From: an uncultured Christensenella sp.
GTDB lineage: Bacteria > Bacillota > Clostridia > Christensenellales > UBA3700
Direction: 5' to 3'
DNA: 11,187 nt
Assembly: GCA_910584975.1 (NCBI GenBank)
Contig: CAJUEA010000037.1
Location: 1-11,187, forward strand
Part shown: in pieces, positions 5,994 to 11,187 of the stretch
Layout of the letters: the number at the start of each line of letters is the position of its first letter
Numbering within the stretch: position 1 is the stretch's first letter
Made by a program: the position numbers and the translations under genes
The notes under the pieces: model-generated
Told to the model about the DNA's origin: nothing
Seen by the model: only the letters and a program-made list of their open reading frames with translations
Databases searched by the model: none

Positions 5994-7148
5994 ATGATAA
6001 CAACAACATACGAAGAATTATTCAATTACAAAACAATATACAATGCACATTTGCGTGGCAGAAGGTGCAAAAGAGATAAAAAACCTTTAGTGCGCTTTGA
6101 AATGACAATGCTTGATCACTTGACTGAATTGCACAACAAAGTTTTGGACGGCAGTTATCAACCGGGCAAGTATAGCACATTTACGGTGAAAATTCCAAAG
6201 GTGCGCGAAATTCAAACACAGCCTTATGACAACAGGGTTGTGCAACATGTTTTATGTGACAATGTGCTTACTCCATATTTTGGAGCAAGAGCAATTATTG
6301 ACAATGCAGCATGTCAAAAAAATAAGGGGATGCACTTTGCACTTGATCGTTTTGAAAAAATGTTGCAGACATACATAAGAAAGCACGGCGTTACTGGATA
6401 CTTTTTGAAATGCGATATTTTAAAATATTTTCCAAGCATACCACACAAACGCCTTAAAGAAATAATTTGTTCACACATTGTAGATGAAAAAATTAAAAAA
6501 TTGGTAGCAGACATTATTGACGGCTATCATACAAGACCTGCATTTTTGGATAAATATGGTATTCCATATAGGCATAACGGCGAAAAAACAGGCAGAGGAA
6601 TACCAATCGGCAACCAAACAAGTCAAATATTTGGAATGTTTTATCTTAACAAAGTAGACAGGCTTATCAAAGAACGCTTGCGCATAAAAGTCTATTCCAG
6701 ATATATGGATGATTTTGTGCTTTTGCACGAAGATAAGGAATATGTAAAGTATGCTTTGCAAGAAATTACAAAAGCAGTGGAGTATTTGGGGTTGCAATTC
6801 AACTCAAAAACACAGATATTGCCAATAAAAAATGGCATTACATATCTTGGTTTCAGATTTATAATCACCCCAACTGGCAAAGTTATCAGAATGGTTAAAA
6901 AAGTAACCAAAAAACGCTTGCGTTGGCGTGCAGATTTGGTTAAAAAAGCTTACTTGGACGGAATCGTTCAAATTGAAAGAGTAGAAGCATCACTGGCAGC
7001 CTTTCACGGACACTTGAAAGGTGGAAATTGCTATCGCTTTGAATCTGAATTAAAGCAAAAATTAACCTTTACAGAAAAAGAACAACAAGAACATCAGCTT
7101 AATATAGAGAAACAACAAAAAATAAAGGAAGGTAAAAATGGAGAATGA
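5994..7148 (+). CDS. DGR reverse transcriptase
   Basis: A 384-residue RT that copies the template-repeat RNA with errors at adenines, yielding mutated cDNA that replaces the variable repeat. RT motifs are in order: VKIPKVREIQTQPYDNRVVQ (residues 65-84), CDILKYFPSIPH (140-151, catalytic Asp141), GRGIPIGNQTSQIFGMFYLN (200-219), YSRYMDDFVLLH (234-245, Asp239 and Asp240), and ITYLGFRF (282-289). IGNQTSQ (205-211) is the [ILV]GxxxSQ box of the DGR clade. The HGHLKGGNCYRF segment (338-349) belongs to the thumb. Length is usual for DGR RTs; there is no maturase or HNH extension. The start has an AGAGG site at 5983-5987. The gene overlaps the avd-like gene by 11 bases, and a matching TR and VR lie downstream, which settles the class. 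Confidence 0.95.
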   Translation: MITTTYEELFNYKTIYNAHLRGRRCKRDKKPLVRFEMTMLDHLTELHNKVLDGSYQPGKYSTFTVKIPKVREIQTQPYDNRVVQHVLCDNVLTPYFGARAIIDNAACQKNKGMHFALDRFEKMLQTYIRKHGVTGYFLKCDILKYFPSIPHKRLKEIICSHIVDEKIKKLVADIIDGYHTRPAFLDKYGIPYRHNGEKTGRGIPIGNQTSQIFGMFYLNKVDRLIKERLRIKVYSRYMDDFVLLHEDKEYVKYALQEITKAVEYLGLQFNSKTQILPIKNGITYLGFRFIITPTGKVIRMVKKVTKKRLRWRADLVKKAYLDGIVQIERVEASLAAFHGHLKGGNCYRFESELKQKLTFTEKEQQEHQLNIEKQQKIKEGKNGE

Positions 7149-7665
7149 ACAAAATGTAATTGATGCATTAAATGCAGAGATTAAAGAAGAACTTGCAACA
7201 ACTAATTTACTTGTCTCGGAGGAAGAACAAGCATCTGCTGAACTCAAGCAATCCATCTCAGACAATGCAACAACAAGAAAACCTTTTCGCATAACAGAAT
7301 TTGACACACCAAAAGATAAAGAAATGGCAGTTTTCACACACGCTAAAAAGTTGAGCGAATATATTTTTGTCATCACAGAAAAATCGCCTGTAAAGTTCAG
7401 ATGGAATATTTTATCTCGTCTGCTAAACACATCGGTTGATATTATCGAAAGTTTGTATCGTGCAAACTACGAAAAAGGCGACGATCGTCTTGTGTGGCAA
7501 AAAAAGGCAATGATAGCACTTAACCTGCTTGATTTTTATGCAGAAACAGCCAAAACAAAACAAGCAATAACTTTCAAACAAATGACAATTATTGCAAGGC
7601 AAATTTCCGAAGTCAAAAAAATGTTGAGTGGTTGGGTGCGAACAACAAAACAAAAGAAATGCTGA
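7138..7665 (+). CDS. Avd-like DGR accessory protein (four-helix bundle)
   Basis: A 175-residue protein. Residues 1-50 are an acidic, probably flexible extension. The remainder (about 60-170) is helical and matches the Avd/four-helix-bundle pattern: KFRWNILSRLLNTSVDIIESLYRANYEK (86-113), KKAMIALNLLDFYAETAKTK (122-141), and KQMTIIARQISEVKKMLSGW (147-166). In the Bordetella phage DGR, Avd forms a pentameric barrel that binds the RT and template RNA and is needed for cDNA synthesis. The basic C-terminal region fits nucleic-acid binding. The start ATG overlaps the end of the RT gene and has a strong AAGGAAGG site at 7125-7132, so RT and Avd are translated together. The N-terminal extension is longer than in minimal Avd proteins. 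Confidence 0.85.
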   Translation: MENEQNVIDALNAEIKEELATTNLLVSEEEQASAELKQSISDNATTRKPFRITEFDTPKDKEMAVFTHAKKLSEYIFVITEKSPVKFRWNILSRLLNTSVDIIESLYRANYEKGDDRLVWQKKAMIALNLLDFYAETAKTKQAITFKQMTIIARQISEVKKMLSGWVRTTKQKKC

Positions 7666-7784
7666 GAAAATATACTTTGCAAAATGCATTTTTTGTGGAA
7701 GTAAAAAAGAAAAGACAAATGCAATTCCTTGCCAAGGGGCATCGCAAAACAATTTTTGTGGTGGGCAAGGAAAGCATAAATTAA
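7659..7784 (+). CDS. Possible coupled 41-aa ORF after avd
   Basis: The ATG overlaps the avd stop in ATGCTGA, the arrangement typical of translational coupling. The frame runs 41 codons (MLRKYTLQNAFF ... FVVGKESIN) to TAA at 7782-7784 and is strongly basic (KKKR at residues 17-20, GHRK at 27-30), as a nucleic-acid binding peptide might be. No separate ribosome binding site is clear. The 3' half contains a strong inverted repeat (7725-7772), so the region may act as RNA instead. I do not recognise a family. Confidence 0.35.
   Translation: MLRKYTLQNAFFVEVKKKRQMQFLAKGHRKTIFVVGKESIN
7725..7772. repeat. Nested hairpin downstream of avd
   Basis: TTCCTTGCC (7725-7733) and GGCAAGGAA (7764-7772) are perfect 9-bp arms, with CAAAA/TTTTG pairing inside. 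There is no T tail, so it is not a classical terminator. It may stabilise the RT-avd mRNA or be part of a structured RNA. Confidence 0.5.
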
Positions 7785-7849
7785 GCTGATGTGTCTTGCT
7801 TTGTCTTGGCGTTCTGAACAATGCTTTCTGTCATTTCGAGCATTGATTA

Positions 7850-7982
7850 TGTCATTTCGAGTGAAGGCGTAGCCGTAATCGAGAAATCTATAATTACGCT
7901 TGTTGACTAAATCAAAAGGTATCATTTTATTTCTTACTTAACAAGCCAAGTCAGAGATCCCTCGACTAGGCTCGGGATGACA
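7850..7982. repeat. Dispersed inverted-repeat element, copy 3
   Basis: Starts TGTCATTTCGAG and ends CTCGGGATGACA, with arms pairing through AAATCTATAATTACGCTTGTT and AACAAGCCAAGTCAGAGATC. It lies between the avd block and the TR unit; a half-copy starts at 7829. Confidence 0.65.
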
Positions 7983-8008
7983 AAGCCACTCAGAATGACA
8001 ATGCTATT

Positions 8009-8130
8009 TCATTCTGAGTGTAGCGTTAGCGAAATCGAAGAATCTCAAATTGTGCTTGCTGAGTAAAGATAAAATTAATCAATTTTTATATAAACAAAGT
8101 TTGAGATTTCTCGACAAGCTCGAAATGACA
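8009..8130. repeat. Dispersed inverted-repeat element, copy 4 (twin of copy 9)
   Basis: Starts TCATTCTGAGTGTAGCG and ends GCTCGAAATGACA. It is nearly identical over its whole length to 9909-10033, including the central AT-rich spacer, so the two arose by recent duplication or transposition, or are kept alike by gene conversion. Confidence 0.75.
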
Positions 8131-8158
8131 TAATCGATGTCATTCGGTGTATTTATTT

Positions 8159-8311
8159 TGTCATCCCGAGCGAAGTCGAGGGATCTCGGACTATGCTTGT
8201 TGACTATGATTAAAACATTCCTTATTAAGTCCGACCAAAGTACAAAATGGGGTCCCCGCTAAATAACTTTTTTGCGGGGTATAAGAAAGTGAGACTTTGC
8301 GTTTGGTCGGA
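8159..8311. repeat. Dispersed repeat copy 5 with nested hairpins
   Basis: Starts TGTCATCCCGAGCGAAGTCG. Its right part contains a large nested dyad: TCCGACCAAA (8230-8239) pairs with TTTGGTCGGA (8302-8311), enclosing GGGGTCCCCGC (8249-8259) that pairs with GCGGGG (8274-8279). Copy 2 shares the CGACCAAAG arm, and copy 1 has a similar GGGG hairpin. Confidence 0.55.
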
Positions 8312-8338
8312 AAAAGCGAATTCGACTGCAAGTGAGCT

Positions 8339-8358
8339 GATTTTCTTGTAAGAAAATC
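8339..8358. repeat. Palindrome upstream of the TR promoter
   Basis: GATTTTCTT-GT-AAGAAAATC is a perfect 9-bp palindrome about 30 bases before the -35 of the template-RNA promoter. It could be an operator or the end of a repeat element. Confidence 0.35.
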
Positions 8359-8387
8359 GCTATAAAAGTCGCAATGAGCGATATTGC

Positions 8388-8417
8388 TTGTATTATACTT
8401 AAACATTATGTTATAAT
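8388..8417 (+). promoter_or_regulatory. Promoter of the DGR template RNA
   Basis: TTGTAT (8388-8393), an 18-base spacer and an extended TGTTATAAT (-10 at 8412-8417) predict a start near 8424, about 28 bases before the TR. This gives the template its own transcript, separate from the RT-avd operon. Confidence 0.65.
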
Positions 8418-8451
8418 TTCAAACAGGGTAGAAGTTTTCTAGTTTTTGATG

Positions 8452-8558
8452 ACTTGGTTGCGCTCCGGCAATGAGAACAATTACAACAATGCTAATGTGT
8501 TGTCTACTTCGGGCGTCTATAACAACAACAATGTTACGACTTCCAACGGCGTGCGTCC
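8452..8558 (+). repeat. DGR template repeat (TR)
   Basis: This 107-nt stretch aligns with the 3' end of the target gene at 11082-11187. Most codons that vary are AAY in the TR (N-E-N-N-Y-N-N-A-N and Y-N-N-N-N-V). Of about 29 adenines, 17 are substituted in the VR and one falls in a gap, against about 10 differences at about 78 other positions. The 3' 12 bases (cggcgtgcgtcc) are identical, as expected next to the initiation-of-mutagenic-homology site. The TR reads as protein (TWLRSGNENN...SNGVRPALHSLTK) up to a TAA at 8581-8583, so it is a copy of a target-gene 3' end including its stop; an in-frame ATG at 8449 makes it a 44-codon open frame by chance. Full homology may extend past 8558, beyond what the window shows. 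Confidence 0.9.
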
Positions 8559-8698
8559 TGCGCTTCACTCGCTTACAAAATAATGTAAGATTTCCCGTAT
8601 TCGACAAATTGCAGGTAAGTGATTACTAAGATTTTCGAACAGAAGATATGAGGATGAAGGGGCTTACTATCCTGCCTTTTTTACATAAAGGCGAAACA

Positions 8699-8767
8699 AA
8701 CTCGACCTTTCCGCAACGGATTTTCTTTTGTGGAATGAGCTTGAAAAAGCGGTCGAGTTATTTTTTT
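8699..8767 (+). terminator. Terminator of the template RNA
   Basis: AACTCGACC (8699-8707) pairs with GGTCGAGTT (8751-8759) and is followed by a run of T from 8761. The 43-nt interior contains further possible pairing (TTCCGCAACGGA, CATTCC-like bases), so the loop is structured. Confidence 0.7.
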
Positions 8768-8808
8768 ATGCTTTTTTTCGTGTCATGTTGAGCATTAATC
8801 TTGGTTCA

Positions 8809-8921
8809 TGTCATCCCGAGCGAAGTCGAGGGATCTCCGACTTTGCTTGCTGAGTAAGGAAAAATATATCATTTCTTACACAAGCACAATTTGAGATTTC
8901 TCGACTACGCTCGAAATGACA
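8809..8921. repeat. Dispersed inverted-repeat element, copy 6
   Basis: Starts TGTCATCCCGAGCGAAGTCG and ends CTACGCTCGAAATGACA, with an AT-rich centre between TTGCTTGCTGAGTAAGG and ACACAAGCACAATTTGAGA arms. It lies right after the template RNA terminator. Confidence 0.7.
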
Positions 8922-8984
8922 TAATCAATGAAATGACATTAACCACTAAACACACTTGTTAGTGTCATCTCAGCATAATGGTAT

Positions 8985-9011
8985 CCTCAATGAAACAATT
9001 TTTCGTTGAGG
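8985..9011. terminator. Hairpin, possible weak terminator
   Basis: CCTCAATGAAA (8985-8995) pairs with TTTCGTTGAGG (9001-9011) with one G-U pair and a 5-nt loop. The following sequence, GTAGTTTTG, has only a short T run, so termination is uncertain. Confidence 0.4.
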
Positions 9012-9603
9012 GTAGTTTTGTATACTAATAATAAAATTTTTAACTTTATAACAAATCAGCCAAAAACTTTCTTAATTATATATTGATAGTAAAAATATTT
9101 CCTTTAAAATATAAAAAATTTTTCATCATTTATTTTGCAGTAATTTTTCATTTGAAAGAAAAATTTACCAAAAGTTATTTGCCCAAATATCCCGTCAAAA
9201 ATCGGGGTTAAATTCAAAGTTTGTTTTCCATTTTGATAAAAGATATTTCCTTATAAATACAAAAATATCGATTTTTAATGACTATTTCGTAAAATAATTT
9301 CCTAATAATAAAATTTTTACTTTTTCAAATTGTTTTGTTATTATTGACAAAATCCAACAAAAACATATATAATGATATTGCAAAATATATTTATATTTAT
9401 TTATTTTTATACCTTATAATAATTAATTACAGCTTGAAAATCGATATAAAATGTATACTTATAGGAAATTTTACAAGTTAGATTTTTTATTTTAAGTAAA
9501 AGTATTTTTGCGAGTAAACTTGCATAGCATTTAATGAGAAAGGCTTGTAAATGTAGTTTAAGGGGAATTTGCTTTACAGAACAATGTCATTTTACATTGG
9601 TTA
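9012..9603. other. AT-rich intergenic region with degenerate repeats
   Basis: No coding frame is supported. The first part holds degenerate direct repeats: AATAATAAAATTTTTA recurs at about 9026 and 9304, and ATATTTCCTT followed by A-rich DNA recurs at about 9094 and 9244. A consensus promoter at 9344-9373 lies in the second part without a gene directly after it. GCGAGT-AA-ACTTGC (9510-9523) is a small dyad. Confidence 0.5.
9344..9373 (+). promoter_or_regulatory. Consensus promoter with no adjacent gene
   Basis: TTGACA (9344-9349), an 18-base spacer and TATAAT (9368-9373) match the consensus exactly in both hexamers. The next gene start is 10110, so this either gives the target gene a leader of about 730 nt running through repeat copies 7-9, or drives a small RNA. 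Confidence 0.6.
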
Positions 9604-9733
9604 TGTCATTTCGAGCTTGTCGAGAAATCTCAAATGTGGCTTGTTGAATAGGGGAAAAGGATGCCTTTTGATTAGTAGGCAAGCAAAGTCGGAGATTCTT
9701 CGATTACAGCATACGCCTACACTCAGAATGACA
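9604..9733. repeat. Dispersed inverted-repeat element, copy 7
   Basis: Starts TGTCATTTCGAGCTTGTCGAG and ends ACACTCAGAATGACA. The arms pair through GGCTTGTTGAAT and AGTAGGCAAGC and the rest of the unit folds as in the other copies. Confidence 0.65.
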
Positions 9734-9762
9734 CGAACTCTGTCATCTTGAGCCTTGGTTAA

Positions 9763-9885
9763 TGTCATCCCGAGCGAAGTCGAGGGAACTCCAATGTGGC
9801 TCGTGCTAAAAAGGCAATTTTTATATTTACTAAACAAGCAAAGTCCGAGATGTTTCGACTGCACTGCGTTTCGCTCAACATGACT
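9763..9885. repeat. Dispersed inverted-repeat element, copy 8
   Basis: Starts TGTCATCCCGAGCGAAGTCG and ends TTTCGCTCAACATGACT. The inner part is shortened (GGCTCGTGCTAAAAAGGC). Confidence 0.6.
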
Positions 9886-9908
9886 TAATCAATGAAATGA
9901 CAATGTTG

Positions 9909-10033
9909 TGTCATTCTGAGTGTAGCGATAGCGAAGTCGAGGAATCTCAAATTGTGCTTACTGAGTAAAAATAAAATTAATCAATTTTTATATAAACAAA
10001 GTCTGGAGATTTCTCGACAAGCTCGAAATGACA
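9909..10033. repeat. Dispersed inverted-repeat element, copy 9 (twin of copy 4)
   Basis: Starts TGTCATTCTGAGTGTAGCG and ends GCTCGAAATGACA, 76 bases before the target gene start. Compared with copy 4 it differs at only a handful of bases, including the GA insertion in GTCTGGAGATT. Confidence 0.75.
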
Positions 10034-10058
10034 TAAGCTAAAATAAAAACAAAATAAT

Positions 10059-10087
10059 TTGTAACAATAAATTAATGTTTATAAAAT
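10059..10087 (+). promoter_or_regulatory. Possible proximal promoter of the target gene
   Basis: TTGTAA (10059-10064), 17 bases and TAAAAT (10082-10087). The start would fall beside the ribosome binding site, leaving a very short leader, so this is uncertain against the consensus promoter at 9344. Confidence 0.35.
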
Positions 10088-10109
10088 AAAGAAAGGAAAG
10101 GAGAGTTTT

Positions 10110-11187
10110 ATGAAACATTTAAATCAGCAAAAGAAAAGGGCAGGTTACAATTACAAAGTAATGTTGATTGCTTTTGTAATTGCTGTTTTAGCAACCGTTT
10201 TGCTTTTGTGTTCTTTTAACCCAACTGAGGTTTATGCTTTGACAACCACAGGAAATGCTTACCAAGCAGGTGATGGCGAGGAGTTATGGGACGCTACTGC
10301 AGGAGGATTTAATGACAAAGTGCTTGAGGACATAACCAAAAAACTTTTTGATGGTGAAGATGACCCTGTTGCGTATGTTAAAAAATTCACTGAAAGCCAA
10401 ACTGGTGCGCATGTTGTGCCTGCACCAACAATCAATGCAAAAGTTGGAAATACAGCAAATGGTATGGTTATAAAATTGGGTGGAAAACTTTGGATGGCAG
10501 CCTCTTTGACTCTTGCAGATGTTGGAGAAGAGGAAGACGAAAAAGACAATGTTGTTTTAACACTTTATCTTGCTAATGCCGAAGGCACATCTAAGTTTTG
10601 GAGTACTCAAAATAATACAAAAGGCGAAAATATGTACAGCAGTAGCATATTAAGAAACCATTTGTTGACTGATAGCAAATGGAGTTTATTTAATCAAACA
10701 GGCGATGATGCTTTAACAAAATATTTGGTACAACCAAAGTATGTAGAATATCAACACACACAATCTTCTTATGGAAGATATATTGATGGTGGTTCATGGA
10801 CTGCTTCAAATAAATATCCATATAGATGGCCAAACGAAGCATTGGATGATACTGTTAAGCCAAGTGGTAGTATATGGCACTCAAATTATTCTTCTCCTTA
10901 TAAAGCAAATTATACAAGAAGTGGTGCTTTTTCAACACCACAAAGATATGATGCTTGGGGTGAGGACTACATTTGGATACCTTCTTGGTCAGAAACAGGT
11001 GATAATACTTATGTAAAAGGAAGTTCTAGCATTTGGCAGTTGACAAACGAGCAACGCGCTCATAGTACAACCGCAAGTTATACTTGGTGGCGCTCCGGCG
11101 TTGACACCTATTACTACTTTGCATTTGGGTTGGCTCCTTCGGGCGTTCCTACCACCACCGTGTTACGTATGACTACGGCGTGCGTCC
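10110..11187 (+). CDS. Secreted DGR target protein, 3' end cut by window
   Basis: 359 residues are visible. A Sec signal peptide is clear: basic start (QQKKR), hydrophobic core VMLIAFVIAVLATVLLL (residues 17-33) and a likely cut after VYA at 41-43. There is no lipobox, as Leu precedes Cys34. The mature part resembles DGR targets with a C-type-lectin-like (formylglycine-generating-enzyme-like) or DUF6273-type C-terminal domain: VVLTLYLANAEGTSKFW, YSSSILRNHLL, EDYIWIPSWSETG and SIWQLTNEQRAH, then SYTWWRSG (RSG at 328-330), where the variable repeat starts. It was probably a surface or secreted ligand binder diversified by the RT. The start has a strong AAGGAAAGGAG site at 10093-10103. In the frame read here the end is PTTTVLRMTTACV, not the GVRP expected from the TR, because of a one-base gap in the VR. 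It may be a frameshifted target. Confidence 0.85.
   Translation, partial: MKHLNQQKKRAGYNYKVMLIAFVIAVLATVLLLCSFNPTEVYALTTTGNAYQAGDGEELWDATAGGFNDKVLEDITKKLFDGEDDPVAYVKKFTESQTGAHVVPAPTINAKVGNTANGMVIKLGGKLWMAASLTLADVGEEEDEKDNVVLTLYLANAEGTSKFWSTQNNTKGENMYSSSILRNHLLTDSKWSLFNQTGDDALTKYLVQPKYVEYQHTQSSYGRYIDGGSWTASNKYPYRWPNEALDDTVKPSGSIWHSNYSSPYKANYTRSGAFSTPQRYDAWGEDYIWIPSWSETGDNTYVKGSSSIWQLTNEQRAHSTTASYTWWRSGVDTYYYFAFGLAPSGVPTTTVLRMTTACV
11082..11187 (+). repeat. DGR variable repeat (VR), cut by window end
   Basis: 106 nt aligned to the TR at 8452-8558. Template AAY codons are replaced: N to V, T, Y, Y, F, F early on, and three consecutive AAC to ACC (Thr) near 11151-11159. The hydrophobic, Tyr- and Phe-rich outcome is typical of a binding surface. 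It also has about ten non-adenine differences (for example TCC to GAC, TAT to CCT) and lacks one base opposite the TR AAT codon near 11160. The last 12 visible bases equal the TR. The window ends inside the homology, so the initiation site and any downstream hairpin are not visible. Confidence 0.88.

Larger units (their letters stand above)
8424..8767 (+). ncRNA. DGR template RNA (TR-RNA)
   Basis: A promoter-to-terminator unit of about 345 nt carrying the TR at 8452-8558 and a structured downstream part. After the TR come a CTTACA/TGTAAG hairpin (8572-8589), a GCCTTT/AAAGGC hairpin (8674-8692) and the terminator at 8699-8767. No convincing gene lies in the 3' part. In characterised DGRs the RT-Avd complex uses the TR plus flanking RNA as its template. 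Ends are predicted from promoter and terminator only. The unit is about 640 bases from the small ORF after avd, with repeat copies 3-5 between, which is further than usual. Confidence 0.65.

Noticed and set aside
5994..7148. Group II intron or retron reverse transcriptase
   Set aside because: There is no maturase or endonuclease extension and no intron domain V or msr/msd-like unit. IGNQTSQ, the overlapping Avd and the adenine-biased TR/VR pair fit a DGR.
6314..7925. Several minus-strand ORFs opposite RT and avd
   Set aside because: They lie antisense to well-supported genes, are cysteine- and phenylalanine-rich, and lack ribosome binding sites.
8449..8583. The TR as a real 44-codon gene
   Set aside because: It has an in-frame ATG but no ribosome binding site, begins inside the lectin-like motif, and is explained by being a copy of a target-gene 3' end.
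8419..8607. Minus-strand ORF across the TR
   Set aside because: It is a shadow of the AAY-rich template and has no start signal or family resemblance.
5479..10033. CRISPR-like repetition
   Set aside because: The repeats are irregularly spaced, inverted and over 90 bases long with no unique spacers of constant size, and no cas gene is present.
10131..10215. Lipoprotein signal in the target protein
   Set aside because: The Cys at residue 34 follows Leu-Leu-Leu, which lacks the small residue needed before a lipobox cysteine; a VYA signal peptidase I site fits better.
10259..11016. ORFs at 10259-10549 (minus) and 10771-11016 (plus)
   Set aside because: Both are out-of-frame shadows inside the target gene, whose signal peptide and domain motifs are continuous in one frame.

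Overview
The window looks like chromosomal accessory DNA from an AT-rich Gram-positive-type bacterium, most likely an uncultured Clostridia-like or related Bacillota lineage. The grounds are low GC, AGGAGG-type ribosome binding sites, sigma-70/A promoters often with an extended TGnTATAAT -10, short U-tailed hairpin terminators, and tRNA genes that encode their own CCA. TGA is used as a stop by several overlapping genes, so the standard bacterial code applies. All recognisable genes lie on the + strand.

Region 1 (1-3770) looks like a signalling or defence island. An unassigned GC-richer patch comes first. Then come a class III nucleotide-cyclase-like protein (522-1277), with a frameshifted-looking tail after it, and a two-gene operon with a strong promoter. 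The operon encodes a DUF4062 (TIR-like) protein fused to a SAM methyltransferase (1682-3118), overlapped by a CYTH-domain protein of the CyaB/triphosphatase superfamily (3105-3671). A terminator closes it. Two different cyclase-type folds beside a TIR-like protein suggest nucleotide-signal-based defence, but this is inference.

Region 2 (3770-5130) is a small tRNA cluster: Trp(CCA), Thr(TGT), Gln(TTG) and Leu(TAA), with two tiny genes (a four-cysteine peptide and an XRE-type HTH protein) between Gln and Leu. Thr and Leu are canonical. Trp and Gln share an altered elbow: GUGC replaces GTPsiC in the T arm, the D-loop GG is missing, and the variable loop has 4 nt. This matches the pattern described for non-translational staphylococcal glycine tRNAs.

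Region 3 (5480-11187) is a diversity-generating retroelement (DGR). It has a reverse transcriptase with the IGNQTSQ and YMDD motifs (5994-7148), an overlapping Avd-like accessory protein (7138-7665), a possible coupled 41-aa ORF (7659-7784), a template repeat (TR, 8452-8558) inside its own promoter-to-terminator RNA unit, and a secreted target protein (10110 to the window end). The last 106 nt of the target are the variable repeat (VR). TR and VR differ mainly at template adenines, the DGR signature. The VR also carries about ten non-adenine differences and a one-base gap that shifts the conserved GVRP end out of frame, so this target may be decayed or served by another template.

The DGR parts are separated by at least nine copies of a roughly 95-165 bp inverted-repeat element (ends TGTCATYYCGAG...CTCGRRATGACA). 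These flank the RT-avd block, the TR unit and the target gene.
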